Assembly (NCBI RefSeq): GCF_017744675.1
Contig: NZ_JAGIAV010000001.1
Coordinates: 695,403 to 759,402, forward strand
From: Flavobacterium sp.
GTDB taxonomy: Bacteria; Bacteroidota; Bacteroidia; Flavobacteriales; Flavobacteriaceae
Direction of reading: 5' to 3'
Length of the DNA stretch: 64,000 nucleotides
How positions within the stretch are numbered: position 1 is the first letter of the stretch; every line of letters begins with the position of its first letter. A program made the position numbers and the translations under genes. The notes beneath the pieces are model-generated. The model had not been told where the DNA came from, did no database searches, and was given only the letters and a program-made list of their open reading frames with translations. Positions 32,244 through 41,117 of the stretch are shown here, piece after piece.

Positions 32244-33158
32244 ATGAAAAAACAACACAAAAATAAGTGGCTAAAACCCTTATTGGCAGTAATTTTTGTT
32301 TTTGGATTAGGTGCTGCAGTATTGGTTTTTAGCAGTGAATCTGATAAAATTAAAAAAGAAGATAAAACCGAAAAAAGTGAAGCTTTAGTTGCTACTAATG
32401 AAACCGCTGAGAAGAAAAATATTCTAGATTCGTTAAATACTTTGAAAGCGGCATACGATCTTGCCATTCTTGAAAAAACAGCTTTATCTAAAGAGCTGGA
32501 ATTGGAACGCAAGAATGTTGAAAATTTAATGGAAATCATTAAAGTTTCGCAAAATCCATCGGCTGAACAAATTAGAATTTACAGAAGCCAGCTTTCTGGA
32601 CTGAAATCTTCATTGGATAGTAAGGTAACGGAGATTAAAAAACTAAAGTCGCAAAATAAAAATTTATTGACCGAAATAGAAAGTCAGAATGTTGTCATGT
32701 ATCAGCAAAAGGTTGAGAATGATACGCTGATTTCTAAACAAAAGAAATTAGAATCGACCTTAAAAGATGCTTCGAAACTTTCTTTAAGCAATTTTAAAGC
32801 AGTTGCGCTTCGCGAAAAAAGCTCTGGGGCTGAGTTGGAGACTACAAAAGCAAAGAACACAAAGAAACTTAAAATTAGTTTTACCGTTAACGGAAATGCT
32901 GTTGCAAAAACAGGTAAAAGAGTTTTTTATATTCAGGTTTTAGATCAAAAAAACACAGTTTTAGGAGATAATAAATTGATCGAATTTGGAAATGACAAAG
33001 CACTAGTTTATAGTTTTATTGTGAGCGCCGATTTTCAAGGCAAGTCTTCAAACGCGTATGGAATTTTAAATGCAGATCAGTTTAAGAAGGGAACTTATTT
33101 TGTAAACTATTTTGATAAGCAGGAAATAATGGGAAGCACTTCGGTTACATTAGAATAA
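32244..33158 (+). CDS. Membrane-anchored coiled-coil protein, unknown
   Basis: A protein of 304 residues. A basic start (KKQHKNKWLKP) precedes one membrane segment (LLAVIFVFGLGAAVLVFSS), a long helical region with heptad-like KELELERKNVENLMEIIK and KKLKSQNKNLLTEIESQ (about residues 50-180), and a C-terminal beta-like domain (KLKISFTVNGNAVAKTGKR...). I have seen similar proteins carry a misleading ParA label; no ATPase motif is present here. Probably periplasm-facing. Function unknown. Confidence 0.75.
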   Translation: MKKQHKNKWLKPLLAVIFVFGLGAAVLVFSSESDKIKKEDKTEKSEALVATNETAEKKNILDSLNTLKAAYDLAILEKTALSKELELERKNVENLMEIIKVSQNPSAEQIRIYRSQLSGLKSSLDSKVTEIKKLKSQNKNLLTEIESQNVVMYQQKVENDTLISKQKKLESTLKDASKLSLSNFKAVALREKSSGAELETTKAKNTKKLKISFTVNGNAVAKTGKRVFYIQVLDQKNTVLGDNKLIEFGNDKALVYSFIVSADFQGKSSNAYGILNADQFKKGTYFVNYFDKQEIMGSTSVTLE

Positions 33159-33205
33159 TCTGAAGTTTTTAATCCTAAATTTTAGCAAAAGGAGTTTGAA
33201 TTTTC

Positions 33206-33213
33206 TAGCTTTG
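33206..33213 (+). promoter_or_regulatory. -7 box candidate for the MBL hydrolase gene
   Basis: TAGCTTTG matches TAnnTTTG and lies 21 bp before ATG 33235. No TTG at the expected -33 distance was found, so this is a partial match. Confidence 0.4.
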
Positions 33214-33234
33214 TTCTTTTAGAAAAACACTCTC

Positions 33235-34092
33235 ATGAAACTTTACCCTATAGAATCTGGAAATTTTAAGTTAGATGGAGGCGCAATGTTTGGCGTTGTT
33301 CCTAAAACCATTTGGAATAAAACCAATCCTGCCGACGCTAATAATCTTATTGATATTGCCGCACGCTGTTTGCTGATTGAAGACGGAAATCGTCTTATTT
33401 TAATTGACACGGGAATGGGCGATAAGCAATCAGAAAAGTTTTTTGGATACTATTCGCTTTGGGGTTCGCATTCTTTAGATAAATCTTTAGCAAAATACGG
33501 ATACAATCGAGATGATATTACCGATGTTTTTATGACGCATCTTCATTTTGATCATTGTGGCGGAAGCGTTCAGTGGAATTCGGATAAAACGGGTTACGAA
33601 CCCGCTTTTAAAAACGCTAAATTTTGGACTAATGAAAATCATTGGGAATGGGCAACAAAACCCAACGCCAGAGAAAAAGCTTCTTTTTTGTCTGAAAATA
33701 TTCTGCCAATGCAAGAAAGCGGACAATTGAATTTTGTTGAAAGGCCAGAATCCGATTTTGGTTTCTCAAAAGAATTAGGTTTCGACATTTATTATGTTGA
33801 CGGTCATACCGAAAAACAAATGATTCCGTATATCAAATACCAAGATAAAACCATTGTATTTTGTGCTGATTTATTGGCCACAGCTGGACATATTCCGCTT
33901 CCATATGTTATGGGATACGATACAAGACCTTTGTTGACCATGCCAGAAAAATCGAAATTTTTGAATCTAGCAGCAGATCAGAACCATTATTTGTTTTTAG
34001 AACACGATGCTCACAATCAAATTATAACGGTTGAGCATACTGAAAAAGGTGTGAGATTGAAAGATGTTTTTACTTGTGAAGAGATTTTTTAG
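33235..34092 (+). CDS. MBL-fold metallo-hydrolase
   Basis: A protein of 285 residues with no signal peptide. The zinc motif is THLHFDHCGG (HxHxDH) near residue 101, followed by VDGHTEKQMIPY, FCADLLATAGH and LEHDAHNQ, giving a full set of ligands. It resembles the lactonase-like branch of the superfamily (AHL-lactonase type), though substrate cannot be told. It ends at a bidirectional terminator facing the 34167-39221 gene. Confidence 0.88.
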   Translation: MKLYPIESGNFKLDGGAMFGVVPKTIWNKTNPADANNLIDIAARCLLIEDGNRLILIDTGMGDKQSEKFFGYYSLWGSHSLDKSLAKYGYNRDDITDVFMTHLHFDHCGGSVQWNSDKTGYEPAFKNAKFWTNENHWEWATKPNAREKASFLSENILPMQESGQLNFVERPESDFGFSKELGFDIYYVDGHTEKQMIPYIKYQDKTIVFCADLLATAGHIPLPYVMGYDTRPLLTMPEKSKFLNLAADQNHYLFLEHDAHNQIITVEHTEKGVRLKDVFTCEEIF

Positions 34093-34109
34093 ACGAAATA
34101 TTAAATATC

Positions 34110-34147
34110 AAAAATCCCATTTTCAACTGACTGAAAATGGGATTTTT
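34110..34147. terminator. Bidirectional terminator
   Basis: AAAAATCCCATTTTCA and TGAAAATGGGATTTTT form a perfect 16-bp stem between converging genes. Confidence 0.92.
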
Positions 34148-34166
34148 ATTTTTAAAGAAGTGATGC

Positions 34167-37100
34167 TTATTCTACTATAACTTTTTTCGCGGAAGCAGCA
34201 TCTCCGTTTATTAAATACACATAATAAACTCCTCTAGGCAAGCCAGATAAATCTATTGTGTTATCTGTGTTTGTATTGTTTAAAGTAAAAGATTTTACTA
34301 ATTGTCCTAGCGAATTATAAACTGTTGCTTTGTCTAAAGCAATATTATTGATGTTTATAACTCCTTTTGTTGGGTTGGGGTAGATTGCGATTTTATCAAA
34401 AATAGACCCTTCAACCCCTAGACTTTTACAAGTATTAGAATACGTAGTAGTCGATTCTTTGATGTTTGACCAATTTGCATTTGAATAATTCTCATCGTCA
34501 ACTTGTATACAGCTGAGAGTTGTAAGTCCTAAGAAACTGGTATACAATACAGAAGCAGATTTTCTTCCAGTATTTGTTGGCAGAATAAAATTTGCATTGT
34601 TTCCGTTTCGAAGATTTAAATAAACCAAAGGATTATTAACTACATATACAATTTTGAGCTTAGTATTTTTAGATAAATCTAATGTAGTAAGCTGATTTGA
34701 AGAAGCGTTTAGTGTTTCTAGGAGCAAATTGTTGCTTACGTCGAGAGAAGTAAGTTGATTGTTGCTTACGTCTAAGGTTGTCAATGAAGTAAAATATTCA
34801 ATTCCAGTTAGGTCTTTAATATTGCTGTTTGAAAGGTCTAGACTTGTTATCGAACTTGCATCTGCAACCGTAATTTTTCCGTTAAGGCCATCAGTGTCGA
34901 TTCCTAGATCAATTAATTTTTGTTCAAAATTAGTGTCTGGAAGCATCACATATTCAGCTGTACAAGAAGTATTAAAAGTAGCCCAAGTATCTTTTGCATT
35001 CATCCAGTTTTTATTTGAATAAGCTACATCATCAACTTGGATACAGGTTAAGTTCGGATTGTTTTTTAAGTTATCAACCATAGTGGTATTGATAAATTTG
35101 GTATTGTTTCCGTTTTTTAAATTAAGACTAATTAATTGATTTGAAGCACATTTTAGGTAATCTATAGCAGTGTTTTTTGAAATATCAAGAGTCGTTAATA
35201 AATTAAAACTACAGTTCAAACCATTTAATAAAGAATTATTAGAAGTATCTAAATGACTAATCTTATTAGAATCACATTCGATTCTGACTAGATTAGTGTT
35301 TTTTGAAGTATTCAAAGCTGTTAGTTTATTGCTGTTGCAATACAAACCGTTCAGTAAAATATTATTAGAAATGTCTAATTCTGTCAATTGATTATGATCA
35401 CAAATTAAATCTTCAAGAGCTTTATTCTGAGAAAGATCAAGCCTAGTTAATAAATTCGAATTACAAGCCAAGTATACTAAAGCAATGTTTTCTGAAACAT
35501 TTAAATTAGCTATCTTATTTCCTGGCATATGTAACCATCGTAAAGCTATATTTTTTGAAACATTTATACTGTCTATTTGGTTGTTGTGAAAATAGAGACT
35601 TTTTAAAGCAATATTTTTAGAAACATCCAGAGCTGTTAACTGATTATTGCCTATAGATAAATCTTCAAGAGTAATATTTTTAGAAACATCGATGGTGGTA
35701 AGTTTATTTTCATCGCAAAAAAGGGTTTTCAGAGACTTAAAGTCTTGAATTCCAGATAAACTACTAATGGATTGCGGGCTAATATACAGTTCCGTTATCG
35801 AAGATATTTTTGAGGTAAGAACTTTTCCATCTGGAGTTCCTGAGTCAATTCCTTTTGTAATTAGGAATTTTTCAAAATTCAGATCGGGAATTAAGGTATA
35901 TCCGTAATTGCAATTTGTATTAAAGTTAGCAACAAGATCTTTTTTGGCAGACCAGTTTGTATTTGCATAAGCTGCATCATCGACCTGAATGCAAGTTAAA
36001 TTTGGATTATTTACAAAATTTAGATAGATAAGTTTAACATTATTTCCATTCTTCAAATTTAGACTCGTTAATTGATTTGAATTAGGATATAATCCAACTA
36101 AGGAAGTATTTGCGCTAACATCTAAAGTCGTTAGTTGGTTTTTTGAACAGTTTACAAATTCTAAAACTTTATTTTGATTTAAATTCAAATTTGTTAATTG
36201 ATTAGATTGACAATACAATTCTGTTAAAGTAGTGTTTTTAGAAACATCCAGTGAGGTTAATTTATTTTCGCGGCAATCTAGCAGATTTAAAGCTATATTT
36301 TTGCTCACATCCAAACTAGTTAATTGACTGGTATTACATCCCAAAAATGTTAAAGCAGTATTTGAGCTTACATCTAAAGTAGTATATTGGTTTGAACCTG
36401 AATCTAATTTTGTTAATGCCGTATTTGCTTTAACATTTAAAGATGTTAATTGATTCGAATAGCAACTTAAATTAAGCAAAGCAATATTATTACTTACGTC
36501 TAAAGAGGTTATTCTATTGGTATTACAATCTAGAGTAGTTAGAGCGGTATTTTTACTTATATTTAATGTTGTTAATGAATTTTGACTACAATTCAAATTA
36601 GTTAATGATACGAAGTCTTGTATTCCTGTTAAATCTGAAATGTTACTTTTACTAACATCTAAGGAAGTTAAGGTGTTAATATTAGATGTGTGGATTTTTC
36701 CATCAGGTGGAAATTTATCTAATCCTAAATTGATTAATTTTTGTTCAAAATTGAAATCTGGAATTAAAGTATAAGCAGATTGCTCCCCAGGGGTATACAT
36801 AGCTGAAATTTCTTCTGGAGTTAAAACACGATTCCAGATGCCAATATCATCGATTTCTCCTTTAAAATACTCATTAGTTGTATCTCCTGAAATTCGTTTT
36901 CCTAATCTAAAAAGATTATTCGTAGTATTTATGGCAGCATTTTTTTCTGAGACAAATACACCATTTACATATAATGATACTTTGGTTCCGTTATAGGTAA
37001 GTGTAAAAAAATACCAGTCATTACTTAAGTAATTAAAGTTGTTTACATAAAAATCATCGTCTGTGGCATTTGGCCCAGTTGAAGTTTCAAGATAACCTTT

Positions 37101-39221
37101 CGAATAAATAGTAAGTCCAAATCTTTGTAGTCTTGATAATGCGCCATAATTAAAAATACATACATCTCCATTTTCACCTGGATTTGCAGTATTTGTTTTA
37201 AACCAGCCAGAAATTGTTCTTGCAGCATTGCCTTGAGGAATATTGGTAATAGTAGCATCAATATAACTGCCGGTTCCGTTAAAACTATAAGCGCTATTGC
37301 TGTTTCCAAATCTATCAGTTGTTAAAACAGCACCTGCAACAGATCCATTTGATTTATTTCCACTAACATCATTTGCGTTACCACTAAAAGGATAATAAGC
37401 GATCAATCCATTTGTAGGTATTTTGGCATCAATTTGAATTGGCTTAATAGTTATACTTATTGCTAATCTTGAAGAGCTTTCACATCCGTTGATCGTTTGC
37501 GATGCATAATATGTACCTGTTTGTAAAACAGTTGATGAACTTAAAACATTCGACGATACATGATCAGCATACCACTTAATGTTTGTGCCGTTGGCTACTA
37601 AATCGGCAACGGTTGCGCCTTCATCAAATATTTGTGAATTTGCAGTTGGCGGTTGAGTAGTGTTTGGGTTAACTATTATAATATTTGACGTTATACATCC
37701 ATTGGCGTCTCTTACCATTACAGTATAATTTCCTGCAGATAAATTATTAAAGATATTTGAATTTTGAAAATCCCTACCCTCTGAAATAGAATATTGATAA
37801 GGTTTTGTTCCTCCATTTGCGATAATGGTGATATTTCCGTTATTACCATTACACGCATCAATGCTTGTTGCAGTAAAAGAGATAAGATTGGGTTCAGTAA
37901 TTGTAAACGCAATTATAGTTGTTAATGAAGACGCATCTGTTGCTTTACATGTATATGTGCCGGGTGCTAAATCTTTTACGGAAGAACCTGTTCCTCCGTT
38001 AGACCATAAATAAGTGTAAGGAGCGGTTCCTCCTCCTGCAATAGCAGTTGCAGAACCATTATGCATACCAAGGCAAGTTACATTCACTACATTTATATTG
38101 AGACTCAACATATCGGAGCAAGTAACAGTTACAGTTGCATTTTTATTAACAGTTGTGCCATCACCTAATTGTCCATCTGCATTATCTCCGAAAGTCCACA
38201 TAACACCATCAGTACTCACTGCAGATGTGTAGTACCAGCCTGCGGTTATCGCCTGCCAGCTTTTTCCAGTTCCTATTTGTACTGGTGTAAGGCTGTTTGA
38301 ATATTTACCATTTCCTAATTCGTTGTGTGAATTATATCCCCAGGTCCATAAAGAGCCATCAGTTTTTATTGCAATTGAATGATCTCCCGCCGCACCTAAA
38401 GTTTTCCAATCTGTGGATGTTCCTATTTTTATTGGAATATAGCTATCTATAGTTGTACCGTTTCCTAACTCACCATATGTATTTTGTCCCCAAGCCCATA
38501 AAGATCCGTCTGTTTTTATAGCAAGAGTATGACTCCCTCCTCCGCAGATCGTCTTCCAATCGGTATCTGTTCCGATTTTTTTTGGTGAATAACCATTCTT
38601 AGTAGTACCATCTCCTAATTTTCCATCGTCATTACTTCCCCAAGTCCATAAGCTGCCATCTGTTTTTAAAGCAATTGTGTGATGATAACCCACCGTTATC
38701 GTTTTCCAATCTTTATCGGTTCCAACCTGTTTCGGGATGCCGGGTCCTGAACTGGTACCATTGCCTAATTGTCCAAAATAATTATCTCCCCAGGCCCATA
38801 AAGTTCCATCTTTTTTTAAAGCTACTGTATATTGATTTCCTGCTGCAATTGTTTGCCAATCAGTAGCAGAACCTATTCGTGTAGGAATACTTTTGTTTAC
38901 GCTGGTACCGTCTCCTAATTGCCCATTTTTATTGCTGCCCCAAGCCCACAAAGAGCCATCTTTTTTTAGAGCAACCGTATGATTAGTTCCAGTAACTACT
39001 GTTTTCCAATCAGTATCTGTTCCTATTTTTTTTGGTGAAGAGTTGTTTATTAAAGTGCCATCTCCTGATTGCCCATCTTTATTGCTGCCCCAGCTCCATA
39101 AGCTATTATCTGCCTGCATGGCTACATTATAGCTGTATCCAGAAGTTACTGTCTGCCAGCACTGAGCTTTACTAGGAAAATATGAAAAAATTAAAAGTAA
39201 CGAGAGTAGTTTTATTTTCAT
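34167..39221 (-). CDS. Giant mosaic secreted protein: RCC1, SprB-like, LamG, LRR, T9SS
   Basis: A cell-surface or secreted protein of 1684 residues. A signal peptide (ending FPSKAQC) is followed by about seven RCC1-type repeats (SLWAWGSNKNGQLGDGT, to about residue 365), SprB-like repeats (TYLWSNGGTGSSVKDLAPGT, about 375-540), an Ig-like linker, a LamG/concanavalin-like domain (about 610-790), three blocks of leucine-rich repeats (LDVSKNTALTSLDC-like units, 800-1590) separated by FEQKLINLGLD-type linkers, and a T9SS type A sorting domain (IYPNPTKGVININ to the end). It is likely adhesive or carbohydrate-binding. Exported by the type IX system used for gliding proteins. Confidence 0.88.
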   Translation of the reverse strand: MKIKLLSLLLIFSYFPSKAQCWQTVTSGYSYNVAMQADNSLWSWGSNKDGQSGDGTLINNSSPKKIGTDTDWKTVVTGTNHTVALKKDGSLWAWGSNKNGQLGDGTSVNKSIPTRIGSATDWQTIAAGNQYTVALKKDGTLWAWGDNYFGQLGNGTSSGPGIPKQVGTDKDWKTITVGYHHTIALKTDGSLWTWGSNDDGKLGDGTTKNGYSPKKIGTDTDWKTICGGGSHTLAIKTDGSLWAWGQNTYGELGNGTTIDSYIPIKIGTSTDWKTLGAAGDHSIAIKTDGSLWTWGYNSHNELGNGKYSNSLTPVQIGTGKSWQAITAGWYYTSAVSTDGVMWTFGDNADGQLGDGTTVNKNATVTVTCSDMLSLNINVVNVTCLGMHNGSATAIAGGGTAPYTYLWSNGGTGSSVKDLAPGTYTCKATDASSLTTIIAFTITEPNLISFTATSIDACNGNNGNITIIANGGTKPYQYSISEGRDFQNSNIFNNLSAGNYTVMVRDANGCITSNIIIVNPNTTQPPTANSQIFDEGATVADLVANGTNIKWYADHVSSNVLSSSTVLQTGTYYASQTINGCESSSRLAISITIKPIQIDAKIPTNGLIAYYPFSGNANDVSGNKSNGSVAGAVLTTDRFGNSNSAYSFNGTGSYIDATITNIPQGNAARTISGWFKTNTANPGENGDVCIFNYGALSRLQRFGLTIYSKGYLETSTGPNATDDDFYVNNFNYLSNDWYFFTLTYNGTKVSLYVNGVFVSEKNAAINTTNNLFRLGKRISGDTTNEYFKGEIDDIGIWNRVLTPEEISAMYTPGEQSAYTLIPDFNFEQKLINLGLDKFPPDGKIHTSNINTLTSLDVSKSNISDLTGIQDFVSLTNLNCSQNSLTTLNISKNTALTTLDCNTNRITSLDVSNNIALLNLSCYSNQLTSLNVKANTALTKLDSGSNQYTTLDVSSNTALTFLGCNTSQLTSLDVSKNIALNLLDCRENKLTSLDVSKNTTLTELYCQSNQLTNLNLNQNKVLEFVNCSKNQLTTLDVSANTSLVGLYPNSNQLTSLNLKNGNNVKLIYLNFVNNPNLTCIQVDDAAYANTNWSAKKDLVANFNTNCNYGYTLIPDLNFEKFLITKGIDSGTPDGKVLTSKISSITELYISPQSISSLSGIQDFKSLKTLFCDENKLTTIDVSKNITLEDLSIGNNQLTALDVSKNIALKSLYFHNNQIDSINVSKNIALRWLHMPGNKIANLNVSENIALVYLACNSNLLTRLDLSQNKALEDLICDHNQLTELDISNNILLNGLYCNSNKLTALNTSKNTNLVRIECDSNKISHLDTSNNSLLNGLNCSFNLLTTLDISKNTAIDYLKCASNQLISLNLKNGNNTKFINTTMVDNLKNNPNLTCIQVDDVAYSNKNWMNAKDTWATFNTSCTAEYVMLPDTNFEQKLIDLGIDTDGLNGKITVADASSITSLDLSNSNIKDLTGIEYFTSLTTLDVSNNQLTSLDVSNNLLLETLNASSNQLTTLDLSKNTKLKIVYVVNNPLVYLNLRNGNNANFILPTNTGRKSASVLYTSFLGLTTLSCIQVDDENYSNANWSNIKESTTTYSNTCKSLGVEGSIFDKIAIYPNPTKGVININNIALDKATVYNSLGQLVKSFTLNNTNTDNTIDLSGLPRGVYYVYLINGDAASAKKVIVE

Positions 39222-39415
39222 AAAAAAAAATTAGAATTTAACAGACAAGTGTAACAAATTTTAAGTATTCTTCCTTACGGAAAGACGTAAAAAGAAAAAT
39301 ATTTTTTGTTTGACTATAATGAAAATTTCATAACACAGTGTTAACTGTTAGTTTTTTGTAACAAAAAAGCATAATTTAGACCCATCATTTAACTTTACTT
39401 AAATTTTACAGATAC

Positions 39416-41053
39416 ATGAATCATATAAAACCTCTTAAATTATCTGCTTTTGCATTGCTTGTTTTAGCAGGATGTAGCGCCACAGTTCAAGCGCAGGTTT
39501 CTAAATCAAAAGAGTTTATTACAGCGCCGGCGGCAGTGGTAAAAAAAGCTCCTCTTAGCGAAAATGAATTAAAAAGATGGAGCCATCTTGATTTAATAAA
39601 AGATTCAATTCCGGGAATGAGTGTGGATAGAGCTTATGCTGAATTACTGCAAGGCAAAAAAGGGCAGAAAGTAATTGTAGGAATTGTAGATTCTGGTGTT
39701 GATATTGAACATGAGGATTTACAAGGAATGATCTGGACAAATAAAAAAGAAATTCCAGGAAACGGAATTGACGATGATAAAAACGGATTTATCGATGATG
39801 TTCACGGATGGAATTTCCTTGGAAATGCAGTTCACGAAAATCTAGAAATGACTCGTATTGTCAGAAAAGGAGATGACGGTTCTGCAGAATATAAAGCTGC
39901 TTTAGCACAATATACAGAGAAATACCAAGAAGCTTTAAAAGATAAAGAACAAGTAGATTTTTTACTTGGTGTTCATAACACCATTAAAAAGGAACTTAAC
40001 AAGTCAACCTATAAAGTGGAAGATTTAAAATCTATAACTTCTACTGATCCTGATGTTTTGAGAAGTAAAGCAATTATGACTCAGATTTTTACAAACGCTG
40101 GACCGACTTTTGATCCTGAAGCTGATTTTGGAGAATACAAAGAACAAGTATATGATCAGATAGATTATAACTTAAATAAAGATTTTGACGGAAGAAAAAT
40201 CGTCGGAGATAATCCAGAAGATATTAAAGACAATCATTATGGTAATAATGTTGTTTTTGGACCAGATAAAGAAAAAGCACTTCACGGAACTCACGTTGCC
40301 GGAATTATTGCTCAAATTAGAGGAAATAATTTAGGCGGAGACGGAGTAGCATCACCAAATGTTGAGATTCTAACTGTGAGAGCTGTGCCAGATGGAGATG
40401 AGTACGATAAAGATATTGCTTTAGCAATTCGTTATGCGGTAGACAATGGAGCAAAAGTAATCAACGGAAGTTTTGGAAAAAGCTTCTCTCCTCACAAACA
40501 ATGGGTTTACGATGCTATTTCTTATGCGGCTAAAAAAGACGTTTTAATTGTTCATGCTGCGGGTAACGATGGCTACAATATCGATGAAGCAAAAAACATC
40601 AACTATCCAAACGATTCTAAAGACAACGTAAAAGAATTTGCAGATAATTTAATTACAATTGGAGCGATCAATAAATCATACGGAGAAAATGTTGTGGCTT
40701 CATTTTCAAACTTCGGAAAAATAAACGTAGACGTTTTTGCTCCAGGTGAAGAAATCTATGCAACAGTTCCAAACAATAAATACAAATATTTGCAAGGAAC
40801 ATCAATGGCGTCTCCAAATGCAGCAGGTGTTGCAGCTTTGATTCGTTCTTACTATCCAAAATTGAAAGCAGCTCAAGTTAAAAAGATTTTAATGGACTCT
40901 GGAGTAGCGCTTCCTTCAAAGGTTGTTTTGGGTACAAGCGAAAACCCTGGAGAAAAACCAGCAGCTGTTTCTTCTGTAGAATCATCAAAAACAGCTAAGA
41001 TGGTAAATGCTTACAATGCTTTATTAATGGCAGAAAAAATGTCTAAAAAATAA
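39416..41053 (+). CDS. S8 family subtilisin-like lipoprotein peptidase
   Basis: A serine peptidase of 545 residues with a lipoprotein signal (LLVLAGC, Cys20). The catalytic triad is complete: Asp92 in VGIVDSGVDIEHED, His290 in LHGTHVAG and Ser463 in GTSMASPNAAG. An insert of about 150 residues between Asp and His is common in the Bacteroidota members. It probably acts in the periplasm or at the surface on proteins. It is followed by a weak hairpin and the M1 peptidase gene. Confidence 0.93.
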   Translation: MNHIKPLKLSAFALLVLAGCSATVQAQVSKSKEFITAPAAVVKKAPLSENELKRWSHLDLIKDSIPGMSVDRAYAELLQGKKGQKVIVGIVDSGVDIEHEDLQGMIWTNKKEIPGNGIDDDKNGFIDDVHGWNFLGNAVHENLEMTRIVRKGDDGSAEYKAALAQYTEKYQEALKDKEQVDFLLGVHNTIKKELNKSTYKVEDLKSITSTDPDVLRSKAIMTQIFTNAGPTFDPEADFGEYKEQVYDQIDYNLNKDFDGRKIVGDNPEDIKDNHYGNNVVFGPDKEKALHGTHVAGIIAQIRGNNLGGDGVASPNVEILTVRAVPDGDEYDKDIALAIRYAVDNGAKVINGSFGKSFSPHKQWVYDAISYAAKKDVLIVHAAGNDGYNIDEAKNINYPNDSKDNVKEFADNLITIGAINKSYGENVVASFSNFGKINVDVFAPGEEIYATVPNNKYKYLQGTSMASPNAAGVAALIRSYYPKLKAAQVKKILMDSGVALPSKVVLGTSENPGEKPAAVSSVESSKTAKMVNAYNALLMAEKMSKK

Positions 41054-41074
41054 ACGATAATACACTATTAATCC

Positions 41075-41105
41075 AATGGAAGGGCTTGCGCTCTTCCATT
41101 TTCTA
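41075..41105 (+). terminator. Weak terminator-like hairpin
   Basis: AATGGAAG and CTTCCATT form an 8-bp stem with TTCTATT after it. It is only 13 bp before the M1 gene ATG at 41118 and may attenuate rather than stop read-through. Confidence 0.45.
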
Positions 41106-41117
41106 TTACATATAAAC

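Noticed and set aside
34700..36700. Short repeated words that might look like a CRISPR array
   Set aside because: The repeats are leucine-rich-repeat codons of one long open frame, irregular in spacing, with no unique spacers and no cas genes.
37043..38866. Alternative-frame ORFs within the mosaic protein gene
   Set aside because: They are shadows of the long gene: low-complexity translations with no signal, domain or independent start context.
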